This document shows positions 1 to 9,161 of a stretch of DNA of 64,000 nt, one piece after another. Each line of letters begins with the position of its first letter. The first letter of the stretch is position 1. The DNA is from Spirochaetae bacterium HGW-Spirochaetae-1 (GTDB taxonomy: Bacteria; Spirochaetota; UBA4802; UBA5550): assembly GCA_002839375.1 (NCBI GenBank), contig PGXY01000010.1, forward strand, positions 186,001 through 250,000, in the 5' to 3' direction. Made by a program: the position numbers and the translations under genes. The notes under the pieces are model-generated. The model ran no database searches. It saw only the letters and a program-made list of their open reading frames with translations, and was not told the origin of the DNA.

Positions 1-1
1 T

Positions 2-421
2 CAGAACCCCGTTGAGCGTGTAATTCTCGATGAGCGGATCAGTTTTATGGAAAAGAGATTCAACGAGTTCACCTATATCGTTAACCCGCATCATATTCAG
101 CCCGGTCTTATTCTTGATATCGATATAACGACAATCAAGCGTAAGCAGTACATGCTGAAAGGTATGGCTAATGTGCTGAATGAATTCCTCTATAGTATTT
201 CCAAGGGATTTGCCGATGCTGCCTTCGCAACATACTCCAGAAGGAGATCAACAATTCGCGCCGACATTGATCAGTCTTTCGGTGACGAAGAAGTTGCAGA
301 GGATCTTTTTGAAAATGCATATTCCATGAATGCCACAGGATCGGAAGAAATAAAGGGATCTGTTGACCTTTCACCGAGGCCAAAAGCAGGGAAAAAGAGA
401 TCAGGTCTGAAGGAACTGTAA
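2..421 (+). CDS. cfpA: Probable cytoplasmic filament protein A, C-terminal part (partial)
   Basis: The frame is open from the first bases of the window, so the ATG at 47 is probably internal and the gene starts upstream; about 139 residues are visible. They are mostly helical and charged, with a conserved-looking middle ([17 protein letters not shown], then [10 protein letters not shown]) and a Lys-rich polar tail. No membrane segment is seen. I assign it to CfpA, the cytoplasmic ribbon protein of spirochaetes, from a remembered resemblance and from order: in Treponema pallidum cfpA (TP0748), a hypothetical gene (TP0747) and ppdK (TP0746) are neighbours, and here the next two genes are a hypothetical and a PPDK-like gene. 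The domain is not verified; treat the name as likely rather than certain. A strong terminator follows 24 bases after the stop. Confidence 0.5.
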   Translation, partial: QNPVERVILDERISFMEKRFNEFTYIVNPHHIQPGLILDIDITTIKRKQYMLKGMANVLNEFLYSISKGFADAAFATYSRRRSTIRADIDQSFGDEEVAEDLFENAYSMNATGSEEIKGSVDLSPRPKAGKKRSGLKEL

Positions 422-444
422 AATACATCGTGTAGCAATATAAA

Positions 445-474
445 AAAGAGGATGCCTTGGCATCCTCTTTTTTT
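445..474 (+). terminator. Rho-independent terminator after the cfpA-like gene
   Basis: Near-perfect inverted repeat AAAGAGGATGCC / GGCATCCTCTTT with a short loop, followed directly by a T-run, 24 bases past the stop codon. Confidence 0.85.
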
Positions 475-600
475 ATGAATTACCGGTAAAAAGCAACAAA
501 AGACTTGCAATAAAATATATATTTCATTATTATTCAATCCTTGAAAAGTTTGTGCGTATAAAATGCAGATGTTCAAGATTTCTAATTGAGGAGTAGTCAT

Positions 601-1500
601 ATGGAAACAACGTTTTATTCTTTAGCATCGAAGAATAATTTTAATAAGGCTCTTCGGCATTTTTACAAGGTAAATGATGTCGTTGAAGAAATCGAATCCA
701 GGGCCAACCTGGCTGATATAATTAATAATGAAATCGACAGTGAGGATATTCATGAAGACCAGATACTGCCCATAGTGGGAGCGGTCATCAGGGATAAATA
801 TAATTACAGCTATAAGTCGTGCGGGATTCCGGCCACTATCTCGGATTTTGAAAAAATAGCAAATGAAACGGTTAAGTGGACCGGTATGGATATTGTTATT
901 GTATACTATGACCCAGGCGATAAAGTTTTTCTGATTAATCCAAAGAATATTGTGACCTGGGGCAAAGCCAGGGAGCTGGTACAGGATCAGCTTATTGTTG
1001 TGTATGCCAAGTATCTGAAGAGTGATGATAAAAAAATCGAAATTGAAGCGATAAACGCCATTGAAGAAATGATCTCCGGCAAGGATGTTTTTATAAATAA
1101 GAGTTTTATTGATCAGACTATTCAGCCGAAGCTTCCTCCAAAAAAAGAAGTACCGGTTGAAAATCTCAAAACCAATGTTACACCCAAATACGCGGTGCAG
1201 GTTTCCAATGAGCTGTTCCACAACGGGAATGTTGAAGCATGGAAAAAAATAATAGAAAGCTTCACAGTGAAATATCCTGACCTGAAAGTTCATATATATC
1301 ATAAAGGCGAGGTTATCAATGATATCAACGCCCTGTTTAAATGGGGAAAGGTAAAACATGGTGATTCCATATTGTTTCAGGTTTCAGGCGAAAATATCCG
1401 GGGAGTATCAAAGTTGCAAAAGTACCTTTTTGAAGGCGCCAGTCAGCGATACGAACAGTTTCTGAAAATTGATGTGGGCAAGGTACTCAATCTATTTTAG
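601..1500 (+). CDS. Conserved-looking hypothetical protein, 299 aa
   Basis: Start chosen at ATG 601 because GAGGAG at 588-593 sits 7 bases upstream; an in-frame TTG at 586 overlaps that Shine-Dalgarno. The protein is soluble, mixed charged, without signal peptide, membrane helix or recognisable catalytic motif. A Pro/Lys-rich linker (about residues 174-186, KLPPKKEVPVEN) divides it into an N-terminal half of about 170 residues and a C-terminal half of about 110. It lies between the cfpA-like gene and the PPDK-like gene, 47 bases upstream of the latter and in the same direction, so co-transcription with PPDK is plausible. It may correspond to the hypothetical gene found at that place in treponemes. 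I do not recognise a family and assign no function. Confidence 0.75.
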   Translation: METTFYSLASKNNFNKALRHFYKVNDVVEEIESRANLADIINNEIDSEDIHEDQILPIVGAVIRDKYNYSYKSCGIPATISDFEKIANETVKWTGMDIVIVYYDPGDKVFLINPKNIVTWGKARELVQDQLIVVYAKYLKSDDKKIEIEAINAIEEMISGKDVFINKSFIDQTIQPKLPPKKEVPVENLKTNVTPKYAVQVSNELFHNGNVEAWKKIIESFTVKYPDLKVHIYHKGEVINDINALFKWGKVKHGDSILFQVSGENIRGVSKLQKYLFEGASQRYEQFLKIDVGKVLNLF

Positions 1501-1547
1501 GTTAATTTAATAGTGATAGTTAACTCAAAAAACGTGGAGATAAAATC

Positions 1548-4151
1548 ATGGAAAACATCATATATTTTAGCAAAGACATAAAGGGGCTTGATGAAAAAAT
1601 CCGTCAGAGGCTGGGGATACGAGGGAAAAGGGCTGTTGATCTTGCCATGATGGGACTGCCCATCGCTCCCGGTTTTATAATAGATTCGCAGCTGACAAAA
1701 AAACTTCCGCAGGTTAATCTTAAAGAAATCGTAAAAACACATATATCCAATATCGAAAAAGAAACAAAAAAGAAATTCGGCGATCCTCAGAAGCCGTTGA
1801 TGCTTAAGGTAGTACTTAGTTCCGATCTTAATACTCCTTACTTTCCTTCGATCCACAATATAGGGATGAATTTTGATACGGTTAAGGGATTCGCAAAATT
1901 TACTGATCCGGCATTTGCCCATGGAGAATTTATTTTCCTCCTGAAAAGTATAGGGAAAAATCTTCTTGATATCGATGAAGAGACGATTAAAAAGATTGAA
2001 GGCAAATTACCTCCTAAACCCAGGGTTGAAGATCTGGAAAAGGTAATTGATAGATTTCTTAAAGAATATGAGGGTGATTTTGAGCTCGACGTTTATGACC
2101 AGTTGAGTCTGATATTAAAACAGGCATCATCGAAATACTGCGACTCGGAAATTGATGTCGATGATTCGCTCTCCATAATGATTCAGGCCATGGTTTATGG
2201 AAACTTCGGTCAGCACTCGTATGCGGGAAATTTTTACACCAGGAATATTATAACCGGCGACAAGGAAATACAGGGGGAATATCTACAGAATGAATTTGAC
2301 CTTGTCAGAGGCAAAGCTAAAGATATTCAGAAGATTGATAAGAATTATTTTGATAAATTCACACAGATATCGCAGCAGGTTGAGGATAATTTTCACGAGA
2401 TCCGCGATATTAAGTTTACCATTGAAGAAAAGGATTTCTGGCTTGTTGAACAGCGTGAAGTGGATGAAAAATCCACGCAGTCACAGATTAAAACACTACT
2501 CGATTTATGTCAGCGGAAAGTTATTACTGAAACCGAACTTATAAAAACCATAAAACCTAATCAACTGAACGAACTACTTCATCCCGTCATCGACCCCAGG
2601 ACTATTAAGAATATCAAGTCCATTAAAGGTGGTATAGCCGGATCTACAGGTGCAGCAATCGGCAAAATTTATTTTTCTACACCGAAATTGCTGGAGGAGT
2701 ATAAAAAGGCTATCATGAAGGGGGAAGACACTAATATGATCCTCATTCTTCCTTCATCATATGCCGAGGATGTCAAGGCCATTGAAGTGGCCAAGGGCGT
2801 CATTACCTGTGAGGGGGGGTTCTCGTCTCATGCGCCTGTTGTTGCAAGGAGCCTTGGAAAGGTTGCAATGGTTCAGCCTGATATGAAGATCGGTAAAAAT
2901 ACTCTGACAATTAGCGGGAAGAGTATTCAGGAAGGAGAATACATCTCAATAAATGTTCCGTATTATGAAGAGCCAACCATTTATCTTGGGAAAGTTGAGC
3001 TCATCGAACCGGATTTTAAGAAAAACGGTCTGTTCGATTTCCTGAAAATAGTGGAAAAATTTGTTACAACTTTTAATGTACGGGCCAATGCTGATCAGGG
3101 CAGGGACGCGAAAGTGGCGAAGGAATTCAATGCCACCGGAATCGGGCTCTGCAGGACTGAGCATATGTTTTTTAATGAAAAGCGAATCATGAAGTTCAGG
3201 GAAATGGTCATCGCTTCTGATGAGAAAGAACGACGAAAAGCCCTTGAAGCCCTTCGGCCCATGCAGCGATCGGATTTTTATGATCTTTTTAAAATAATGG
3301 ATGGGAAACCGGTCACCATCCGTCTCCTGGACGCTCCTCTGCATGAGTTTTTGCCAAGAAGCGATGCCAGTATGAAAGAATTTTTAAAATATATGCAAAG
3401 CCGTAATTCAAAAATGTCAGCGGCGGATATTAAATCACGCTGTGAAGAATTGGGAGAAATGAATCCCATGCTGGGACACCGGGGCTGCCGCGTGGCTATT
3501 ACCTATCCTGAAATTTATGAGATTCAGTGTAAGGCCATATTTGAAGCTGCATGCATGCTGAAAAAAGAAGGGGTAAAAGTTAAACCGGAGATTATGATTC
3601 CCATTGTAATGAGCGAGCAGGAAATCAAGTTTATTAAAAATGGAAAGAAAATAGAAGGAAAGGAAGTCAAGGGCATTAATGATATCAAGAATGAGGTGTG
3701 CCAGGAATATGGTGTTGATGACCTTGAATATCATGTCGGAACGATGATAGAACTGCCTGCTGCTGCACTTGGAGCTGGCAATATCGCGAAATATGCCGAG
3801 TTCTTCAGTTTTGGAACAAATGACCTGACGCAGACAACATATGGCTTGTCAAGGGATGATTCAAACTCTTTCTTTCCCGATTATTCTCTCTATGACCTCA
3901 TGAAGCACAATCCCTTTAACGTTCTGGGACCGGAAGTGAAGGAGCTTATTGAGATGGCATCGCTTCGGGGAAGGCTTACCAGGCCTGATATCAAAATGGG
4001 TCTATGCGGCGAGCACGGAGCAAATCCCAGCAATATTGAATTCTGTATGGATGCCGGTTTGAATTATGTTTCTTCTTCACCGTACTCTATTCCACTGGCA
4101 AAGCTGGCGATAGCGCAGATCAATATTGCAAGAAAGGTTGAAGAAAAATAG
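1548..4151 (+). CDS. ppdK: Pyruvate, phosphate dikinase-like protein with eroded ATP-grasp region
   Basis: PPDK interconverts pyruvate + ATP + Pi and PEP + AMP + PPi through a swivelling phosphohistidine domain. The central His domain is clear (GGFSSHAPVVARSLG, about residue 430), as is the C-terminal PEP/pyruvate barrel: IGLCRTEHMFF, SFGTNDLTQTTYG and the acid/base cysteine in GLCGEHGANP. Length (867 aa) is near the family norm of 870-900. The N-terminal nucleotide-binding part is unusual: the FGGG start segment is missing, the VRSGA segment carrying a key ATP arginine reads KVVLSSD, and the NAQGEDVVAG segment after GEYL is replaced by NEFDLVRGK. The barrel should still handle PEP/pyruvate, but ATP use is doubtful. 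Shine-Dalgarno GGAG lies just upstream; a terminator follows. Confidence 0.85.
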   Translation: MENIIYFSKDIKGLDEKIRQRLGIRGKRAVDLAMMGLPIAPGFIIDSQLTKKLPQVNLKEIVKTHISNIEKETKKKFGDPQKPLMLKVVLSSDLNTPYFPSIHNIGMNFDTVKGFAKFTDPAFAHGEFIFLLKSIGKNLLDIDEETIKKIEGKLPPKPRVEDLEKVIDRFLKEYEGDFELDVYDQLSLILKQASSKYCDSEIDVDDSLSIMIQAMVYGNFGQHSYAGNFYTRNIITGDKEIQGEYLQNEFDLVRGKAKDIQKIDKNYFDKFTQISQQVEDNFHEIRDIKFTIEEKDFWLVEQREVDEKSTQSQIKTLLDLCQRKVITETELIKTIKPNQLNELLHPVIDPRTIKNIKSIKGGIAGSTGAAIGKIYFSTPKLLEEYKKAIMKGEDTNMILILPSSYAEDVKAIEVAKGVITCEGGFSSHAPVVARSLGKVAMVQPDMKIGKNTLTISGKSIQEGEYISINVPYYEEPTIYLGKVELIEPDFKKNGLFDFLKIVEKFVTTFNVRANADQGRDAKVAKEFNATGIGLCRTEHMFFNEKRIMKFREMVIASDEKERRKALEALRPMQRSDFYDLFKIMDGKPVTIRLLDAPLHEFLPRSDASMKEFLKYMQSRNSKMSAADIKSRCEELGEMNPMLGHRGCRVAITYPEIYEIQCKAIFEAACMLKKEGVKVKPEIMIPIVMSEQEIKFIKNGKKIEGKEVKGINDIKNEVCQEYGVDDLEYHVGTMIELPAAALGAGNIAKYAEFFSFGTNDLTQTTYGLSRDDSNSFFPDYSLYDLMKHNPFNVLGPEVKELIEMASLRGRLTRPDIKMGLCGEHGANPSNIEFCMDAGLNYVSSSPYSIPLAKLAIAQINIARKVEEK

Positions 4152-4187
4152 AATAAAAATTGAATTGTATATGCTGCAAATAACTGG

Positions 4188-4225
4188 AGAAACCGTCATG
4201 CACTATAGCAGACGGTTTCTTTTAT
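4188..4225 (+). terminator. Terminator after ppdK
   Basis: Inverted repeat AGAAACCGTC / GACGGTTTCT with a 13-base loop followed by TTTATTTT. It lies between convergent ppdK and pgk and may serve both. Confidence 0.8.
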
Positions 4226-4250
4226 TTTCTGTGAGACAACCGGCAATTGT

Positions 4251-5435
4251 TTACTTGTCGAGCGCAGCAACTCCCGGCAGAATTTTCCCTTCCAGGAGTT
4301 CAAGGAATGCTCCGCCTCCCGTGGATATATAGGATATTTTGTCCGAGACTCCGGCCTGATTGACGGCAGTTACGCTGTCGCCGCCGCCCACGATGCTGAG
4401 GCAGTCGGTTTCGGCAAGAAGACCGGCTATAGAGTTGGTGCCCCGGGAAAAACTGGGCATTTCAAAGGCACCCATGGGCCCATTCCAGATTATGGTTTTC
4501 GATTTTTTGATCCTTTCGGAAAAAAGTTTTACTGTCTCGGGCCCGATATCTAGTCCCATGTGGTCATCGGGGATTTTGTCTGCGGCAACTGTTTTTGACG
4601 GTGATTCATTTTTAAATTCAGGCGCTGCGATGATATCAATGGGAAGAAGAATATCAACCTTCTTGCTTTTTGCTTCATCAAGGATGGCTTTGGCAGTTTC
4701 AACCAGTTCTTCTTCAAGGAGGGATTTACCTACGGAATATCCCTGGGCCTTGAGGAAGGTGAAGGCCATGCCCCCGCCGATTATAATGAAGTCGACCTTA
4801 TTGAGAATATTTTTCAGTGCATCGAGTTTTGATGAGACCTTGGCTCCGCCGATAATAGCCCCGACGGGATGAACCGGATCGGTCATGGCTTTTTTGAAGT
4901 ATTCAATTTCATCCTTGAGAAGAAATCCCGCGGCACACGTTTTTATATGGCGTGTTATGGCTTCATTCGATGCGTGTCCCCGGTGAGCGGCGGCAAAAGC
5001 GTCGTCGATGTATACTTCGGCAAGAGAGGCCAGCAGCTTGCCGAAATCTTCATTGTTTTTTTCTTCCTCGGGATAAAAGCGGATGTTTTCAAGAAGGACG
5101 ATTTCCCCATCCTTCATGGCGTCGATGATTATTTTTACGCTATCGCCTATGGGGTCAGTGATAAATTTCACGTCTTTTTTAAGGATTGTTGATAGTCTTT
5201 TGGCCACAGGTGCCAGGCTCATGGAAGGAACAATTTTCCCCTTCGGTCTGCCCATGTGGGATACAAGAATGATCCTGCTGCCGCGCTCCAGGCAGTAATT
5301 GATGGTGGGGATGGTGGCGGTAATTCTCGTATCATCCGTGATGTTCATATCGCTGTCGTAGGGTACATTGTAATCCATTCTCAGCATAACTTTTTTTGAA
5401 GCGACATCAATCTGGTCGATGTATTTAATTGTCAT
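4251..5435 (-). CDS. pgk: Phosphoglycerate kinase
   Basis: Catalyses 1,3-bisphosphoglycerate + ADP to 3-phosphoglycerate + ATP in cytoplasmic glycolysis. Family signatures are all present: the N-terminal substrate loop MRMDYNVP (consensus RxDxNVP), ILVSHMGRPKG, LLENIRFYPEEEKN, the hinge region, GGAKVSSKLDAL, the nucleotide site IWNGPMGAFE and the C-terminal STGGGAFLELLEGKILPG. Its 394 residues match the usual length. AGAGG lies about 9 bases upstream of the ATG. It stands alone, convergent with ppdK and in the same direction as tatC, separated from tatC by about 115 AT-rich bases. Confidence 0.97.
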   Translation of the reverse strand: MTIKYIDQIDVASKKVMLRMDYNVPYDSDMNITDDTRITATIPTINYCLERGSRIILVSHMGRPKGKIVPSMSLAPVAKRLSTILKKDVKFITDPIGDSVKIIIDAMKDGEIVLLENIRFYPEEEKNNEDFGKLLASLAEVYIDDAFAAAHRGHASNEAITRHIKTCAAGFLLKDEIEYFKKAMTDPVHPVGAIIGGAKVSSKLDALKNILNKVDFIIIGGGMAFTFLKAQGYSVGKSLLEEELVETAKAILDEAKSKKVDILLPIDIIAAPEFKNESPSKTVAADKIPDDHMGLDIGPETVKLFSERIKKSKTIIWNGPMGAFEMPSFSRGTNSIAGLLAETDCLSIVGGGDSVTAVNQAGVSDKISYISTGGGAFLELLEGKILPGVAALDK

Positions 5436-5550
5436 GAGAATAACCTCTTCGATTATTATAAAATTATTTCAAATTATTCAAAATGAAAAAATGACAATAT
5501 GAATTCTATTTTCATGTTGAATATAAAGTTAAAAAGCAATACGGTCAAGG

Positions 5551-6684
5551 TCAATTTTGATTTCTTAGTTCACGCTTTTTCTTTCTTACCAGTACGAATC
5601 GGGAAACAAAAATTGATATTTCATAGAGAAACCACAGGGGAACAGCTACGAAGAACATGGAAAAGGGATCCTGGGGCGTTATAATTCCGCCGATGAGAAA
5701 ACAAAGAACTATGGCTATTTTCCTTTTTGCGATAAGAAATTGAGGGGTCAGTAAGCCCATGCGAGTCAATATCAATACAGCTATGGGAAGTTCGAAAAGG
5801 AAACCCATGGCGAGGCTGAAGAGGAGGATGAAGCTCAGATAATCATCGGCCCCGATGGTACTCTGCATATCGGGGGGAATGAACTGGATAAGTATTTGCA
5901 GAACAAATGGTATCAGCCCAAAGAACACAAATGCCATCCCTCCATAGAAAAGCAGAATGGCGGCCAGAAGGGTCATGCGGGAGAACATTCGGTCTTCCTT
6001 GTTGATGGCCGGAACAATGAATTTCCATGCATGGTAGAATATGAGCGGAATGGTGAGAAGAAGCGCCACGACCGCCGAGGCCTTGAGCCTGATCAAAAAT
6101 CCGCCCAGGAGTTTGAATACATGCAGTTTCTGACTGGTCGGGAATGGTCTGTTGATGAATTCTATGAGATAATCGGAGAAAGATATTCCCACGGCAGTCA
6201 GTACAATCAAGGTGCCGAGAATTACAAGAATGCGTGACCGGAATTCTTCGAGATGATCAACGAGGCTCATGGGCATATCACCCCTGTGCAGGGCTTCGGG
6301 GTCGATCTCGTCTTCCACTGTTGCCGGCAGGTTTTCCTCCGGGGCTTTTTTCTTTGCGCGGGTTAAGGCCTTGGCGGAATTTTTATCATTGGTTTTCTTT
6401 ACCGGCAGTGCATCGGTCCGCGTATCTTCCGATTGCCTTTTTTTCCCGCGAATAGTAATCTCTTTATTTTCATTTGATTCCAGGACTGCCACGGGGGTCG
6501 TTTTTTTTGATGGAGAAGCCTTTTTAACCCCTGGAGATTTCACTCGCGGTTTTTTTCCAGCTTTTTTATTTACGTTTTTACCTTTGGCATCTGTCGCCGG
6601 AGTTTTAGTTTTTTTTGAGGGAGCTGTACTGGGTTTCTGCCCGCCTGTTTTTGTCGTTTTGGTTTTTTTAATTTTATCAGCCAA
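5551..6684 (-). CDS. tatC: Sec-independent translocase TatC with long Lys-rich N-terminal extension
   Basis: TatC recognises twin-arginine signal peptides in the inner membrane. Residues from about 137 onward form a complete TatC: the cytoplasmic N-terminal motif LVDHLEEFRSR with the signal-binding Glu, six hydrophobic segments, and the FxFELP-like FLFELPIAVL loop. The first roughly 135 residues are atypical: almost only Lys, Thr, Ala, Pro and Ser with repeated KKT/KKA blocks, resembling a disordered nucleic-acid- or membrane-surface-binding tail. Start is TTG at 6684, chosen because AGGAGA lies 6 bases upstream. No tatA/tatB is adjacent. The tail could be a spirochaete-specific adaptation; no frameshift is needed to join it to TatC. 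Confidence 0.93.
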   Translation of the reverse strand: MADKIKKTKTTKTGGQKPSTAPSKKTKTPATDAKGKNVNKKAGKKPRVKSPGVKKASPSKKTTPVAVLESNENKEITIRGKKRQSEDTRTDALPVKKTNDKNSAKALTRAKKKAPEENLPATVEDEIDPEALHRGDMPMSLVDHLEEFRSRILVILGTLIVLTAVGISFSDYLIEFINRPFPTSQKLHVFKLLGGFLIRLKASAVVALLLTIPLIFYHAWKFIVPAINKEDRMFSRMTLLAAILLFYGGMAFVFFGLIPFVLQILIQFIPPDMQSTIGADDYLSFILLFSLAMGFLFELPIAVLILTRMGLLTPQFLIAKRKIAIVLCFLIGGIITPQDPFSMFFVAVPLWFLYEISIFVSRFVLVRKKKRELRNQN

Positions 6685-6727
6685 AGTATATCTCCTGAAA
6701 CCAGATGATCAAAATGATATAAAGTAA

Positions 6728-7110
6728 CTGCCCATATCTAACTGCTATGATGAATGACAACAATCAAAATGCCAGTTAATGAGGATGATGTATCCACACT
6801 GGAAGCATATATGTCAAGTATTTTAGAATGTAATAGAAATTATATGGTTATGAAAGTTAAGTACTCTTTATGGAAATATTTTTATTTAAATTATAATATC
6901 TTAGTTGACAAAGAATGATCATATTCAATAAAAAATATTTAAAGACGGGTCTCGTGACGGCAGGCCCGTATACCCTGACATGAAGATTTGTATTCAACCG
7001 GAATTGACTGATATGAATGTGTTTATGTATATCAGGTTGTATCCTGCTTCTGACTGCCGCGATTGGTTTTTAAAATCTCTATTTTGCACACAGATATATT
7101 ACAATTAATA
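6728..7110. other. AT-rich intergenic region, no gene seen
   Basis: About 380 bases between divergent tatC and the first acyl-CoA synthetase. No convincing ORF, tRNA or strong hairpin was found. A -10-like TATAAT at 7111-7116 lies close upstream of the synthetase start, without a well-spaced -35. Confidence 0.5.
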
Positions 7111-7147
7111 TATAATACACATAAAATATAAAACTATGGAGGGGGAA

Positions 7148-8959
7148 ATGGCTAAGTTTGAGGAAAAGTCTATGCCGGCTGTGTTTCAGAATCAGGTCGA
7201 AAAGTTTGGCGACCGGGCCTGTGTAGCCTATAAAAAAGATGGGGTCTATACTGATATTTCCTGGAATGACATGAACACGATGGTCAGGAATATCGGGTGC
7301 TTCCTCATGTCGAGGGGAATTAAAAAAGCCGAGAAAGTGGCAATCTTCGCCGAGAACCGCTATGAATGGTGGGTGACGGACCTTGGCGCACTGTCGGTAG
7401 GGGCAACGGATGTGCCAATTTATTCCACGAATTCGCCCGAGGAAGCTCAGTATATACTGAGCAATTCAGATTCGAAGATATGCTTTGTCAGCACAGAGGA
7501 TCATCTCGAACGGGTTCTCAAGGTAAAGAAAAAGCTTCCCAAGCTGAGTGTTATAGTCATCTTTAATGAAATGAAAAAGAAGAAAGCGGGTGTGATAACC
7601 ATGGCCCAGGCTTTAGAGGAAGGAGCTAAGTATAAAAGCCAGGCTGATTTTGACAAGAGACTGAAAGCCATTAAGGGAGAAGATCTGGCTACGCTCATTT
7701 ATACATCGGGCACAACGGGAAATCCCAAGGGCGTTATGCTGACGCATAATAATTTCCTGTCTAATACAAAGCAGAGCGTCGATGACTTTAAAGACATGGT
7801 TACTCCCGATGATACATTTGCCTCTTTTCTGCCCCTTTCCCACTCATTGGAAAGGACGATTGGATTATACCTGCCCATTTACCAGGGATCAAAGGTTGCT
7901 TTTGTGGAGAACGTATCTACAACTCTGATGCAAGACTTTCTTGCCATACGTCCCACAGCCATGGTGAGCGTTCCCCGGATATATGAAAAGGTTCATGCCG
8001 GCGTTCTTTCAAAAATAGCCGATGCTCCGCCCATAAAAAAGAAAATTTTCAACTGGGCAATGGCTCAATCACATAAAAATATTCCTTACAACTGCCAGAA
8101 TAAACCGAGGACGGGTATTTTTGCCAAAAAATATGACCTGGCCGATAAGCTTGTTTTTTCCAACCTGAAAAAGGCCCTGGGTCTTGACAGGCTCAAGATA
8201 GCGATTTCGGGCGGTGGACCGCTCAGTGTAACTGATGCAGAATTTTTCATAGGCATGGGATTTAAAATCTATGAGGGATTTGGCCTTACCGAAACTACGC
8301 CGGTAACAAATGTAAACAGGCCGTGGCTTATAAAACTCGGCACGGTTGGACCTCCTCTCAAGGATACCATCGTAAAGATTTCCGATGAGGGCGAAATACT
8401 CCTCAAAGGACCGCAGGTCATGAAAGGGTATTATAAAAATCCTCAGGCAACCAAGGAGGTTTTTACTAAGGACGGATTCTTCAGAACCGGGGATATCGGG
8501 GTGATTGATCAGGATGGATATCTGTCAATCACGGGCCGTATCAAAGATATCATTGTCACTGCCGGCGGAAAAAATATTTCTCCCCAGAATATCGAAAATG
8601 CTCTGAAGGCCTCACGTTTTATTGAACAGGTGGCGGTCATCGGCGATCGGAGGAAATATCTTGCAGCTCTTATTGTGCCCTCTTTTGACGAACTCAAGAA
8701 ATGGGCGAAGAAAAACGGCATTGCGGCCGGCTCAGAAGAGGAGCTTATCAAAAATGAGCAGGTTTTAGCAATAATTGGTGAAGAGATTAAAAAATATATG
8801 GCTAGTTTTGCCCGTGTGGAGCAAATTCGCAAATTCAAGCTCCTGGTCAGTGAATGGAGCCAGGCCGGCGGTGAACTCACACCCTCACTGAAGGTTAAGC
8901 GGCGTGTCATAGAAGAGAAATACGGAACTGAGATTGAAAGTATGTTTGACGAAGATTAG
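7148..8959 (+). CDS. Long-chain fatty-acid--CoA ligase (AMP-forming), copy 1
   Basis: Activates fatty acids to acyl-CoA via an acyl-adenylate. Adenylate-forming motifs are in order: P-loop IYTSGTTGNPKGVMLTH (about residue 185), FGLTETTPVTN, the GDIG aspartate region, GRIKDIIVTAGGKNISPQN and the C-terminal catalytic lysine in LTPSLKVKRRVI. Start chosen at ATG 7148 (MAKFEEK) because GGAGG at 7138-7142 precedes it and it matches the start of the paralogue downstream; the ATG at 7136 overlaps that Shine-Dalgarno. It belongs to the FadD15-like group that often acts on long-chain fatty acids. A strong terminator separates it from the second copy, so the two are separately transcribed. Confidence 0.92.
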   Translation: MAKFEEKSMPAVFQNQVEKFGDRACVAYKKDGVYTDISWNDMNTMVRNIGCFLMSRGIKKAEKVAIFAENRYEWWVTDLGALSVGATDVPIYSTNSPEEAQYILSNSDSKICFVSTEDHLERVLKVKKKLPKLSVIVIFNEMKKKKAGVITMAQALEEGAKYKSQADFDKRLKAIKGEDLATLIYTSGTTGNPKGVMLTHNNFLSNTKQSVDDFKDMVTPDDTFASFLPLSHSLERTIGLYLPIYQGSKVAFVENVSTTLMQDFLAIRPTAMVSVPRIYEKVHAGVLSKIADAPPIKKKIFNWAMAQSHKNIPYNCQNKPRTGIFAKKYDLADKLVFSNLKKALGLDRLKIAISGGGPLSVTDAEFFIGMGFKIYEGFGLTETTPVTNVNRPWLIKLGTVGPPLKDTIVKISDEGEILLKGPQVMKGYYKNPQATKEVFTKDGFFRTGDIGVIDQDGYLSITGRIKDIIVTAGGKNISPQNIENALKASRFIEQVAVIGDRRKYLAALIVPSFDELKKWAKKNGIAAGSEEELIKNEQVLAIIGEEIKKYMASFARVEQIRKFKLLVSEWSQAGGELTPSLKVKRRVIEEKYGTEIESMFDED

Positions 8960-8977
8960 AATATTATTCTATATTGG

Positions 8978-9013
8978 AAAAAAGAGAGCGGTAATTGCCG
9001 CTCTCTTTTTTTT
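8978..9013 (+). terminator. Terminator between the two acyl-CoA synthetase genes
   Basis: Perfect 14-bp stem AAAAAAGAGAGCGG / CCGCTCTCTTTTTT with a 6-base loop and T-run. Confidence 0.9.
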
Positions 9014-9038
9014 GTTTCTGAATGATAAAAATTATTGG

Positions 9039-9067
9039 TTGACATTACCATAAATTATAAATAAAAT
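9039..9067 (+). promoter_or_regulatory. Sigma-70-type promoter for the second acyl-CoA synthetase
   Basis: TTGACA (9039-9044), 17-base spacer, TAAAAT (9062-9067). It lies between the terminator and the gene start, as expected for an independent transcript. Confidence 0.6.
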
Positions 9068-9161
9068 TTCTCATAATCAAAATAAAATAATCTGCATCAT
9101 AGTATTTATTTTTTGTTTTTCACTTTTCCCCAATAATTTATGCACTAACCTGGAGGTCTTA

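Noticed and set aside
6905-6933. TTGACA with ATAAAA as a promoter in the tatC-acyl-CoA synthetase gap
   Set aside because: Poor -10 and more than 200 bases from any start; chance match in AT-rich DNA is likely.
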